A DNA stretch of 64,000 bases, from the NCBI GenBank assembly GCA_009789175.1, contig CP046866.1, forward strand, positions 2,728,001-2,792,000. The letters are read 5' to 3'. Made by a program: the position numbers and the translations under genes. The DNA is from Salinibaculum litoreum. GTDB lineage: Archaea; Halobacteriota; Halobacteria; Halobacteriales; Haloarculaceae. Positions 56,607 through 64,000 of the stretch are shown piece after piece. The number at the start of each line of letters is the position of its first letter. Positions within the stretch are counted from its first letter, which is position 1. The notes under the pieces were generated by a model. It ran no database searches. It saw only the letters and a program-made list of their open reading frames with translations, and had not been told where the DNA came from.

Positions 56607-56876
56607 TCACTCCGAGTCGAGTGCGTCCGCAATCTGCTGTAGTTCGTCTTTTCGGAAGGACCGCTCCAGGCCGGCCGGGTCGAACTCTTTGCCCGCGACT
56701 GTCGAAAGAATCCGCGCCCGCATCTCGGGTTTCGATGGGAAGTCGTCCCCGACCGGGTCCCCGACCCCTGCACAGATGGCAGCCAGCGCCTCCTTGGTAA
56801 AGCCCGAGGAGACCTCTCGTTCGTACCGGTCCACTGCCACCCGAATCTCGTTGCGAAGGGCATCGACTGTTGGCAT
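56607..56876 (-). CDS. Small acidic protein of unknown function
   Basis: 89 aa from the ATG at 56876 (MPTVDALRNEIRVAV). It has a helical N-terminal half and a second half with DFPSKPEMRARILSTVAG, FDPAGLERSFRKDELQQIADAL. No membrane or metal motif. It converges with prs, only 3 bp between the stops. I do not recognise it. Confidence 0.7.
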   Translation of the reverse strand: MPTVDALRNEIRVAVDRYEREVSSGFTKEALAAICAGVGDPVGDDFPSKPEMRARILSTVAGKEFDPAGLERSFRKDELQQIADALDSE

Positions 56877-57056
56877 GGTCCAGTCTCCGCCCCCTCGTGG
56901 CATGTTCGTTCCGGTCGGTGGGGCCACTGTCTGGCCTCCGGTGGGGCTGACACATCCCGTACCCGATGAGTCGGAGAGTCCGTCCGGTCGTGGCGACTGT
57001 GCCTCTCGTCGTTGGCTGACCGAACGGTTTTGACCCTGCTGTGCGCATATCGGCCC

Positions 57057-58046
57057 GTGCCAGACCTCCCAGAGACCCTGACCGACGCCCTCGCAGACGG
57101 CGATAGCGACACGCTTGCGGCGCTCGCTTCCGACCTCGCGGCCGCGGAGCCGTCGGTTCAGAAGGCCTGTGCCGACCGCCTCCGAACTGTCGCCGATGAG
57201 GACCCGGCCGCGCTCGACTCCGCGCGGCCTGTCCTCGATGCCCTCCTCACGGCCGACGAGCAGTCCGTCCGCCTGATAGCGACCAAGGCCGTCACGGCAC
57301 TCGCCACGACTGACCCCGCCGCCGCTACCGACTACGTTGGGCCCTTGCAGAACCGCCTCGACGACGACTTCTATTACGTCCGCGGGCGCGCCGCCCAGGC
57401 CCTGGGCCGCGTCGCCGAGTCCAACCCTGAGGCCGTCGACGGCCCCGTCGTCGTCGCACGCCTGCTCAACGCCCTCTCGCTGGACCGCACGGAGACCCGC
57501 CAGTACGTCGCCGAGGCGCTCTGTCGCGTCGCCTTTGGCGACCCGACCGCCATTCGGACGGTGGCAGACGACCTGGTCCCCCACCTCGCCGCCGAGGACG
57601 AACTCGTCCGCTATCACCTGACGACTGCCCTCGCCGTCGTCGCCGCCGCCCAGCCCTCCTACACCTGCTCGGTCGCGCCAGCACTCCGGGAGCGACTGGC
57701 GGACGAGAACAGCTACGTCCGTGGCCGCGCGGCCGAAGCGCTCGGTCTCACCGCGGCCTACGATGCGACTGTCGCTGCCGACGCCGCCGACCGCCTTCAG
57801 TCACTCTCCGACGAGGATGCGTTCGTCGCCGACCGGGTTGAGTTCGTACTCGCGTCACTCGAAGGCAGGGTCCCGGACTGTCCCGACGCTGTCGGTGACC
57901 CTGCCGCAATCGCTGCCGGGACCGACGATATCGTCGAGGACATTACGACACCCGATGGAAGCGGCTGTCCACACTGTGACGAACCTGTCGCTGACACTGA
58001 TGCGCCCTTCTGCCCTGCCTGTGGAACACCTCTCCCGGAGTCGTAA
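57057..58046 (+). CDS. HEAT-repeat protein with C-terminal zinc ribbon
   Basis: 329 aa from the GTG at 57057 (PDLPETLTDALADG). At least six HEAT-like helical pairs (DEQSVRLIATKAVTALATT; DDFYYVRGRAAQALGRVAE; RQYVAEALCRVAFGD; ENSYVRGRAAEALGLTAAY) followed by a double CxxC ribbon (CPHCDEPVADTDAPFCPACGTPLPES) at the end. Probably a protein-interaction scaffold. It ends about 50 bp before the first iron box of the siderophore cluster. Confidence 0.82.
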   Translation: MPDLPETLTDALADGDSDTLAALASDLAAAEPSVQKACADRLRTVADEDPAALDSARPVLDALLTADEQSVRLIATKAVTALATTDPAAATDYVGPLQNRLDDDFYYVRGRAAQALGRVAESNPEAVDGPVVVARLLNALSLDRTETRQYVAEALCRVAFGDPTAIRTVADDLVPHLAAEDELVRYHLTTALAVVAAAQPSYTCSVAPALRERLADENSYVRGRAAEALGLTAAYDATVAADAADRLQSLSDEDAFVADRVEFVLASLEGRVPDCPDAVGDPAAIAAGTDDIVEDITTPDGSGCPHCDEPVADTDAPFCPACGTPLPES

Positions 58047-58094
58047 CCGCGAAAACCGCTGTGAGTCGCTCTCTGACTGCCACACTGTCGTTGG

Positions 58095-58108
58095 TTAGGC
58101 TGGCCTAA
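58095..58108. promoter_or_regulatory. Upstream iron box of the first binding-protein gene
   Basis: TTAGGCTGGCCTAA, 36 bp upstream of the proximal box at 58131. Two boxes at one promoter suggest tighter or cooperative control. Confidence 0.8.
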
Positions 58109-58130
58109 AAAACGAAAGCGGTTTATTGTA

Positions 58131-58144
58131 TTAGGCTAGCCTAA
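58131..58144. promoter_or_regulatory. Iron box 3 (proximal, first binding-protein gene)
   Basis: TTAGGCTAGCCTAA is a perfect 14-bp palindrome. It lies five nt before the ATG at 58150, with TATA-like TTTATTG (58122-58128) at leaderless distance. Confidence 0.9.
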
Positions 58145-58149
58145 ACTGT

Positions 58150-59313
58150 ATGGGCGAGCACACGGGTTCGACGCGGCGAGAATTCGTCAAGGCAAGTACG
58201 GGGCTGGCAGTCGCCGGTGGTCTGGCAGGCTGTGCCGACGGGTCGGGAGGTGCTGCGGAAACCAGTGGTGGGTATACCGTCGAGATGGCACCCATGGGCG
58301 AGGTCCACTTCGAGGACGTGCCCGAGTCGGTGTTTACGGTTCTGAGCCACCACGCGGATATGGCGCTGGCGCTGGGCCGTGGTGACGACCTCACTGGTGT
58401 TTACGCGGTCGAGTATACGAACTCGCTGCTGAACGCGTTCACGCCCCGGCTCGATGGCGTCTCCGTCGACTGGTCGGACCTCCAGCCGGCCTGGAACCCG
58501 ACAAAGGAGACACTCTACGACCTCGACAACGATGTCCATCTGGCGGACCCGGCGAAGGTCCTCACGATGGGCAACTGGGAGCAATCCGATATCGAGGAGG
58601 TCAGGGACAACATCGGGCCGTGGTTCGGGAACACGTTCAGCGCCGAGCATGGCGAGCCACCGGAACCCTACGCCGAGGGCTATCAGTACTACACCCTCTG
58701 GGAGCAATTCGAGAAGGTCGCCCAGGTATTCCAGGCAGAGGACCGCTACGACGCCTTGCGAAGCGAACGCGACGCGATGCTGTCGACCATCGAGTCCGGG
58801 CTGCCAGCCGAGAGCGAGCGCCCGTCGGTGGCGATGGTGTTGCCCTCGACATCCGACGACAGCATGTGGACCTACAGCGTGAACGCCGTCGGACACCACT
58901 CCTCGCATACGCGTCCACTCGGTGCGACCGATGCCTTCGCCGCCGTCGACGATGTGGGCCACGGTGCCCAGATAGATTACGAGACGCTGCTCGCGGCCGA
59001 CCCCGATGTCATTCTCGTCCTCGGTGGAGTCGTCGACGCACACGACATGCCGGCGATTCGGGAGTCCCTGACCGAGGACCCGGTCGCCAGTGAAGTCTCC
59101 GCTGTGAAAAACGACCGTATCCACCCCCTGGGGACGCGCCACCAGGGACCGCTCGTCAACCTCTTCCAGATTGAGATGGGCGCGAAACAGCTCTATCCCG
59201 GGGCGTTCGGTGCGTGGCCGACCTACGACTCGGGGCCCTATCCCGAGATTCCCGCCGAGGAACACCTGTTCGACCGCCAGCGAGTCGCCGACATCATCGC
59301 CGGTGATGTGTAA
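58150..59313 (+). CDS. Siderophore/iron ABC binding protein 1 (Tat lipoprotein)
   Basis: 387 aa. Tat signal STRREFVKAST, followed by a lipobox AGGLAGC, so it is anchored to the outside of the membrane. Periplasmic-binding fold of the FepB/FhuD class, with VPESVFTVLSHHADMALALG as the first lobe, GPWFGNTFSAEH and YYTLWEQFEKVAQVFQ in the middle and GTRHQGPLVNLFQIEMGAKQLYP near the end. The iron boxes directly upstream imply Fe limitation. It is one of three binding proteins for a single permease. Confidence 0.9.
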   Translation: MGEHTGSTRREFVKASTGLAVAGGLAGCADGSGGAAETSGGYTVEMAPMGEVHFEDVPESVFTVLSHHADMALALGRGDDLTGVYAVEYTNSLLNAFTPRLDGVSVDWSDLQPAWNPTKETLYDLDNDVHLADPAKVLTMGNWEQSDIEEVRDNIGPWFGNTFSAEHGEPPEPYAEGYQYYTLWEQFEKVAQVFQAEDRYDALRSERDAMLSTIESGLPAESERPSVAMVLPSTSDDSMWTYSVNAVGHHSSHTRPLGATDAFAAVDDVGHGAQIDYETLLAADPDVILVLGGVVDAHDMPAIRESLTEDPVASEVSAVKNDRIHPLGTRHQGPLVNLFQIEMGAKQLYPGAFGAWPTYDSGPYPEIPAEEHLFDRQRVADIIAGDV

Positions 59314-59344
59314 CCGGCTGGAATCACAATACATAAGTCGTAAT

Positions 59345-59358
59345 TTAGGCTAACCTAA
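59345..59358. promoter_or_regulatory. Iron box 4 (permease unit)
   Basis: TTAGGCTAACCTAA, four nt before the ATG of a 28-codon mini-ORF at 59363 and about 80 bp before the permease start. A TATA-like CATAAG (59331-59336) is at leaderless distance from the mini-ORF. Confidence 0.87.
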
Positions 59359-59362
59359 AACA

Positions 59363-59449
59363 ATGGATGGAACGGTTCGACGGCTGCTTCGACCCGTCGC
59401 TGCGAGACGCACCGAGTTGACCAGAGGTGTTGCGTGCGATGGCGAGTGA
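59363..59449 (+). CDS. Mini-ORF (28 codons) between iron box and permease gene
   Basis: ATG at 59363, TGA at 59447-59449, overlapping the permease ATG (59439) by 11 nt. It begins MDGTVRRLLRPVAARR. It sits exactly where the leaderless start of this promoter falls, like the mini-ORF in front of the DtxR gene. Probably a coupling leader, not proven. Confidence 0.45.
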   Translation: MDGTVRRLLRPVAARRTELTRGVACDGE

Positions 59450-60629
59450 TACGTCTCCGGCGACAGAGTCCTCCGTCGAACGCGGGAGTCGGTTCGCGTG
59501 GCTCGACCGCTCGCTGTTTACCGTCATCGTCGGCAGTCTCGCCATCACGGCGGCTGCCGGACTCGTGCAGGTCCGCTATGGCAGTTACTCGATGACCTTT
59601 TCCGAAGCGTTCTGGGCGGTGTTCAACCCCAACGTCATTTTCGACCTGCGCGTGTGGGCGCATTTCCTGCTCGGTGGGCTATTCGACCCCGGGGCCTTGC
59701 TCGACCCCTCACAGTGGGACTCGATACTCGTCGACTCCCGGCTTCCGGAGATGAGTACGGAGAGTCTCATCATCTGGAACATCCGCCTGCCACGGGTGTT
59801 CGTGGCCGTGCTCGTGGGGATGAACCTCGCGGTATCGGGCGCTATCCTTCAGGCGGTCACGCGCAACGAACTCGCCAGCCCCTTCATCCTCGGCGTCTCC
59901 TCCGGGGCCGGGCTGATGATTCTGCTGACGCTCGTGCTCTTCTCGGGGCTGGCGGTTTTCCTGCCGCTCATCGCGGCTGTCGGCGGGGCCGTTGCCTTCC
60001 TTCTGGTCTATGCAATCGCCTGGAAGAACGGGACCTCCCCGGTCCGGCTGGTGCTGGCTGGCGTCATCGTCAGTACGGTCTTCCAGAGTCTCCAGACCGG
60101 GCTGTTCTTCTTCGCCCAGGACATCGGCGTCGTCCAGTCCGCGATTGCCTGGACGACTGGGTCCCTGACCGGGACCGACTGGGAACAGGTCCGCATGGCG
60201 CTGCCGTGGTCGCTCCTTGCGATGGGGCTGGCGCTCGTCAGCTCCCGTCAGCTGAACGTCCTCCTCCTCGGCGAGCAGACTGCGAGTTCGCTGGGCATGA
60301 GCGTCGAGAAAGTCCGGTTTGCCCTCTCGGGGGTTGCGGTACTGGCGGCGGCCGCGAGCATCGCCGTCGCGGGTATCGTCGGTTTCGTCGGTCTCATCGT
60401 CCCGCACATGGTGCGCAACATCGTCGGCAGCGATTACAAACAGCTCGTCATCGGCTGTGTCTTCGCCGGCCCGGCGCTTCTGGTCGTCGCCGATGTCGGC
60501 GCACGGCTCGGCCTCCAGGCGATACTCGGCTCGGCCGGACAGATGCCCGTCGGCATCGTCACCGGCCTCGTCGGCGGCCCGTACTTCCTCTATCTGATGC
60601 GCAGACAGGACCAGATCGGTGAGATATAA
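59439..60629 (+). CDS. Siderophore/iron ABC permease (FecCD type)
   Basis: 396 aa from the ATG at 59439; a GTG at 59427 is also possible. Ten or so helices. Family motifs: RLPRVFVAVLVGMNLAVSGAILQAVTRNELASPFILGVSSGAG and, near the end, GFVGLIVPHMVRNIVGSDY, with the GxSG-type coupling loop to the ATPase. One permease gene would form a homodimer. Its stop overlaps the ATPase start by one base. Confidence 0.93.
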   Translation: MASDTSPATESSVERGSRFAWLDRSLFTVIVGSLAITAAAGLVQVRYGSYSMTFSEAFWAVFNPNVIFDLRVWAHFLLGGLFDPGALLDPSQWDSILVDSRLPEMSTESLIIWNIRLPRVFVAVLVGMNLAVSGAILQAVTRNELASPFILGVSSGAGLMILLTLVLFSGLAVFLPLIAAVGGAVAFLLVYAIAWKNGTSPVRLVLAGVIVSTVFQSLQTGLFFFAQDIGVVQSAIAWTTGSLTGTDWEQVRMALPWSLLAMGLALVSSRQLNVLLLGEQTASSLGMSVEKVRFALSGVAVLAAAASIAVAGIVGFVGLIVPHMVRNIVGSDYKQLVIGCVFAGPALLVVADVGARLGLQAILGSAGQMPVGIVTGLVGGPYFLYLMRRQDQIGEI

Positions 60630-61519
60630 TGAGCAAACCACAACACTCCCCAGCAGTCGAATCGGCGCTGACAAGCGAGACGCAGTCTGACGACGCTCCC
60701 GCGGAGCGGACCGACGGCGCGTCCTTCGCCGGTGAGGACCTCCGGATCGGCTATCACGGCGCGGAAGAGCCAGTTATCGACGGCGAGTCCCTCGCGGCCG
60801 CACCCGGACAGGTCACGGCGCTTGTCGGGCCCAACGGGAGCGGGAAGAGTACGCTCCTGAAGGGGCTGGCCGACCAACTCGAACCCGAGGCGGGGACCGT
60901 CCACCTCGACGGTCGTGACATCCAGTCAGTCGGGCCCAAGGAACTCGCAAAGCAACTCGGCCTTCTCACACAGGAGAACGTCGCCCCGGAGAGCATCACT
61001 GTCGAGAAGCTCGTCGAACACGGTCGTTACCCACACCGCGGTTTCTTCGATGGGCTGCGCGAGGACGACATCGCTGCAATCGAGCGAGCTATCGACCTCG
61101 CGGGTATCGAACACCTCCGCGAGCGCGAAGTGAGCAGCCTCAGCGGCGGCCAGAAACAGCTCGTCTGGATTGCGATGATTCTCGCCCAGGAGACTGACGT
61201 GCTCTTGCTCGACGAGCCGACCACGTTTCTGGACCTCCACCACCAGCTCGAAGTGATGGAGATAATCGAGACGCTGCGCGACGAGAGCGACATGACAATC
61301 GTGGTCGTCCTCCACGACCTCCAGCAGGCCGCCCGGCACGCCGATTACATGCTCGCACTCTCGGATGGGTCGATTCTGTCCCGCGGCCGACCCGAAGAGG
61401 TCGTCACCGAAGAGTTGCTTGCCGAGGTGTTCGGCATCGAAGCCAGCGTGACGCCGACCGAACACGGACCCCAGATTACGCCGCTCCAGCCCCTTCACGG
61501 GGATGCCAGCGACGAATGA
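60629..61519 (+). CDS. Siderophore/iron ABC ATPase
   Basis: 296 aa. Walker A GPNGSGKST, Q-loop GLLTQENVAP, signature LSGGQKQLVW, Walker B DVLLLDEPTTFLD and switch VVLHDLQQA. The N-terminus (residues 1-35) is a polar acidic extension before the first strand. Typical of the FepC/FhuC class. It is translationally coupled to the permease by a one-base overlap. Confidence 0.95.
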   Translation: MSKPQHSPAVESALTSETQSDDAPAERTDGASFAGEDLRIGYHGAEEPVIDGESLAAAPGQVTALVGPNGSGKSTLLKGLADQLEPEAGTVHLDGRDIQSVGPKELAKQLGLLTQENVAPESITVEKLVEHGRYPHRGFFDGLREDDIAAIERAIDLAGIEHLREREVSSLSGGQKQLVWIAMILAQETDVLLLDEPTTFLDLHHQLEVMEIIETLRDESDMTIVVVLHDLQQAARHADYMLALSDGSILSRGRPEEVVTEELLAEVFGIEASVTPTEHGPQITPLQPLHGDASDE

Positions 61520-61655
61520 ACGTTCCGGATGAGGAGCACCCCTTCGGTGCTTCCCGCGTCGCTGTCGACCGGCCGTTGCTCTGATTGCTCCACACCGGCT
61601 GCCTCTCTGACTGGTCTGTCGTCGGTCTCCCGCAACCGAAGCCGTTATATAATTT

Positions 61656-61669
61656 TTAGGCTAGCCTAA
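61656..61669. promoter_or_regulatory. Iron box 5 (second binding-protein gene)
   Basis: TTAGGCTAGCCTAA, identical to box 3 and a perfect palindrome. It is three nt before the ATG at 61673, with TATA-like TTATATAA (61645-61652) at leaderless distance. Confidence 0.9.
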
Positions 61670-61672
61670 AAC

Positions 61673-62797
61673 ATGGTCGACGAAACGAACGCGAACGGTG
61701 GACTGACCCGCAGAGACACGCTCAAGTACGGTAGCCTGGCGCTTGCTGGCGGTTCGGCGGCGGGCTGTGTCGGGCTCGGCGAGTCCGACGATACGTCGGG
61801 CGAGTCGTCGTACTCGGTCGCCATCGAGCCGATGGGCGAGGTTACCTTCCAGTCGGTCCCGGAGACATGGGTCGCAAACAACGGTAGCTGGGCGGATATG
61901 GGTATCGCGCTCGGGTTGGAACCGCCGGAGGGCGTCTGGCTGACGAACCGGTATCACACCCAGTACTACGACGCTATCGACGGCGTATCGGTCGACAAAA
62001 GCGACATGGTGTCGCTGTACCAGGACGGCGTCGACAAGGAACGGTTCTACTCGCTCGACGGCGATGTGCACGTGATAGACCCGAACTTCCTGATGAACCG
62101 CTTTGCCGACTGGAGTCAGGGCGACGTCGACGAACTCACCGAGAACGTCGCGCCCTTCTTCGGGAACTCCATCTACGCTCAGCACTACCCCTGGCACGAC
62201 GACTATCGCTACTATACCCTCTATGAGGCCTTCGAGAAACTCGCACAGGTGTTCCAGCGAACCGACCGCTACGAGGCCTTCGAAGCGGTCCACGAGGATT
62301 TCAAGTCCAATCTCGCACCGGTCGTCCCGGGCCAGGCCGACCGACCCGAGGTCGCCGTCCTCTGGGGGACCGGCGACCAGCCCGAACAGTTCTACCCGTA
62401 CGTCATCGACGAGGGTACCGGGTTCAAACACTTCAACCAACTGGGCGTCCAGGACGCGCTGGCCTCCTCCGACATCAAGGACTTCCACGCCACTCGTGCT
62501 GCAATCGACCTCGAAACGGTCCTCGATATCGACCCCGAAGTGCTGATGCTGCGGGGCTATGAAGCCAAATCCGAATCCGAGTTCCAGAACACCGTCGTCG
62601 ACTTCCTTCAGGGGCATTCGATAGCCGGCGAACTCACCGCCGTCCAGAACGGCGATGTCTACCGCGCCGGCGGCCTCTATCAGGGACCGATTACCTACAT
62701 GGTCCTGACCGAACGGACCGCAAGACAGCTCTATGACACCGACGAGCAACTGTTCGACCGCGAGCGCGTCGCGGATATCGTCGCGGGGGACATCTAA
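61673..62797 (+). CDS. Siderophore/iron ABC binding protein 2 (Tat lipoprotein)
   Basis: 374 aa. Tat motif LTRRDTLKYGS and lipobox GGSAAGC. It shares the layout of protein 1: SVAIEPMGEVTFQSVPETWV, NVAPFFGNSIYAQHYPW, YRYYTLYEAFEKLAQVFQ and a final GPITYMVLTERTARQLYD. The acidic substitutions and different loop lengths suggest a different ligand. It has its own iron box and can be made separately from the permease. The next binding protein follows by two bases. Confidence 0.9.
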   Translation: MVDETNANGGLTRRDTLKYGSLALAGGSAAGCVGLGESDDTSGESSYSVAIEPMGEVTFQSVPETWVANNGSWADMGIALGLEPPEGVWLTNRYHTQYYDAIDGVSVDKSDMVSLYQDGVDKERFYSLDGDVHVIDPNFLMNRFADWSQGDVDELTENVAPFFGNSIYAQHYPWHDDYRYYTLYEAFEKLAQVFQRTDRYEAFEAVHEDFKSNLAPVVPGQADRPEVAVLWGTGDQPEQFYPYVIDEGTGFKHFNQLGVQDALASSDIKDFHATRAAIDLETVLDIDPEVLMLRGYEAKSESEFQNTVVDFLQGHSIAGELTAVQNGDVYRAGGLYQGPITYMVLTERTARQLYDTDEQLFDRERVADIVAGDI

Positions 62798-62798
62798 C

Positions 62799-64000
62799 AT
62801 GTTCGGTGAGCACACCCCTGTCGAGTCGACCCGGCGAGAATACGTCAAATACGGCACCGCGATGTTGGCCGGCGGCGCACTTGCCGGCTGTGTCGACGGG
62901 AGTTCCGACGACGAAGACACCAGCGGCTCGTACACGGCGACGATGCCCCCCGTCGGGGAACTCACACTCGAAGAGCCACCCTCGTCCTGGGTCGGCGGAC
63001 TCGGATTTACCGCTGACGTGTTGACGGCACTCGGGCAGGCCGACGGCGTCGTCGGGATGGTCGACCCCACCTTCTGGTACACCGGCTTCTATGACTTCCT
63101 CGACGGTGTGAGTGTCCCCTCTCCCGACGACATCGACCGGATTACGACACAGGACCGCGATACCAACGTCGAAAAACTGTACGAACTCGACCCGGACCTC
63201 ATCGCGACCGACCCCAATCCGCTGATTGCCATCTACGGGCTGGACAAGGAGGAGGCCGCCACCATCGACGAGAACATCGCCCCGTGGTTCGGGAACGGGA
63301 GCCGCCGCAAGCGCTTCGACGGCTGGACGCACTGGCCGAAGGGGGAGCCGTACGCCTATCTCTCGATACCGGAGTACGTCAGCAAGTACGCGGCTCTGTT
63401 CGGCGAGCAAGACCGCGGTGACGCGTTGCTCGACCTCTACGAGCCGTTCATCGAGAACGTCCGTGAGCGCGTCCCGCCGGAGAGCGAGCGCCCGTCGCTT
63501 GCACTGGTCAACGGCCGCTACAACCCCGAGAACCGGGACGGCTGGGTCGTCTACAATCCCGTCTCCCAGGTCGAGAAGACGTGGGGCAAAAAACAGTACC
63601 GCGACCTCCAGGTCGTCGATGCCTTCGAAGGCGAATACGGCGGGCAGTCCTCGGTCAAAGTCGGCTACGAAGGGCTCTTGGAGCAGGACCCGGACGTCAT
63701 CATCTTCAACTTCGGTATCACGTACCGTGATTTCCAGGGGGACAACCTCGTCCGGAAACAACGCGAGTTGCTCGAAGACCACCCTGTCGGGAGCAAGGTT
63801 ACCGCGGTCCAGAACGGCGATATCTACATCGGCGGAACGCCGTATCAGGGACCCATCATCAACATGTTCCAGACCGAGATGGCCGCAAAGCAACTCTACC
63901 CCGAGGAGTTCGGCTCCTATCCGGGCTACGGCGAACTCTCCGAGAGTGAACAGCTGTTCGACCGCCAGCGTCTCGCGGACATCGTCAACGGAGAGATTTA
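62799..64000 (+). CDS. Siderophore/iron ABC binding protein 3 (3' end at window edge)
   Basis: 400 codons visible from the ATG at 62799, one base after the end of gene 2. The frame ends in GAG ATT TA at base 64000, so only the last base of the stop is probably missing. Tat motif STRREYVKYGT and lipobox GGALAGC. Middle motif NIAPWFGNGSRRKRF and end motif GTPYQGPIINMFQTEMAAKQLYP. It is in one operon with binding protein 2. No iron box of its own. Confidence 0.9.
   Translation, partial: MFGEHTPVESTRREYVKYGTAMLAGGALAGCVDGSSDDEDTSGSYTATMPPVGELTLEEPPSSWVGGLGFTADVLTALGQADGVVGMVDPTFWYTGFYDFLDGVSVPSPDDIDRITTQDRDTNVEKLYELDPDLIATDPNPLIAIYGLDKEEAATIDENIAPWFGNGSRRKRFDGWTHWPKGEPYAYLSIPEYVSKYAALFGEQDRGDALLDLYEPFIENVRERVPPESERPSLALVNGRYNPENRDGWVVYNPVSQVEKTWGKKQYRDLQVVDAFEGEYGGQSSVKVGYEGLLEQDPDVIIFNFGITYRDFQGDNLVRKQRELLEDHPVGSKVTAVQNGDIYIGGTPYQGPIINMFQTEMAAKQLYPEEFGSYPGYGELSESEQLFDRQRLADIVNGEI

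Noticed and set aside
58141-59334. 397-aa minus-strand frame opposite binding protein 1
   Set aside because: The plus strand carries the Tat signal, lipobox and iron boxes; the minus frame has no motif.

Overview
The window is chromosomal DNA from a haloarchaeon (class Halobacteria). The evidence is high GC content with G/C-ending codons, very acidic predicted proteins, Tat-type signal peptides on exported proteins, leaderless-type promoters (TATA-like box about 26-29 nt before the start codon), and families typical of this class (TiaS, PibD, HemAT, TrmB, HVO_0234-type propeller, Brp/Blh, phytoene desaturase). I cannot name the genus. No rRNA, tRNA or CRISPR array was recognised.

Layout. 0-8 kb: 3' part of an XPD-like helicase, a small membrane protein, a VOC protein, a Cys-rich Tat-exported protein, TiaS, an XRE-type regulator, a glutaredoxin and an AzgA-type purine permease. 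8-13.6 kb: pyrE, a GlmM-type mutase, a hisI/coiled-coil pair, the prepilin peptidase PibD and a 2Fe-2S ferredoxin. 13.7-17.4 kb: two tandem HemAT-type globin transducers, the downstream one broken by an amber codon. 17.5-29 kb: hisA, a TrmB/RND pair with a divergent TetR gene and two matching operator candidates, hisB, an ACT protein, a ferredoxin, a pilin-like protein, upp, a DJ-1-type protein and an iron-box gene. 30-39 kb: phytoene desaturase convergent with a divergent Brp/Blh paralogue, an IS6-type insertion sequence next to its start, a PiT phosphate transporter, an amber-interrupted propeller/PKD/pseudokinase gene and a CNNM/CBS protein. 39-49.9 kb: a redox pair with Sua5, a Cas4-like protein, an HdrD-like oxidoreductase, a UspA protein, hemB, and a histidine kinase coupled to an MCP fusion. 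50-58 kb: amtB-glnK, hemL, NifU, a DtxR-type regulator and prs. 58-64 kb: a siderophore ABC system with three binding proteins, one permease and one ATPase.

How the genes connect. Five near-palindromic TTAGG-N4-CCTAA boxes define an iron regulon: the gene at 28622, the DtxR regulator, two binding proteins and the permease. Each box lies 3-5 nt before a start codon. At two of them (DtxR and permease) that start codon opens a mini-ORF of about 30 codons that overlaps the start of the main gene. Haem synthesis (hemB, hemL), Fe-S handling (NifU, ferredoxins) and haem-based aerotaxis fit an iron/oxygen theme. Ammonium uptake is one translationally coupled amtB-glnK unit.

The best candidate for an undescribed system is a short structured element found twice in the first 4 kb. 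It directly follows the stop codon of the helicase gene and of tiaS. Each copy carries a terminator-like hairpin, a second hairpin with compensatory base changes between copies, and CCTTTTT/AAAAAGG ends. Each is followed by a second copy of the last 42-46 bp of the host gene, with an in-register stop codon.
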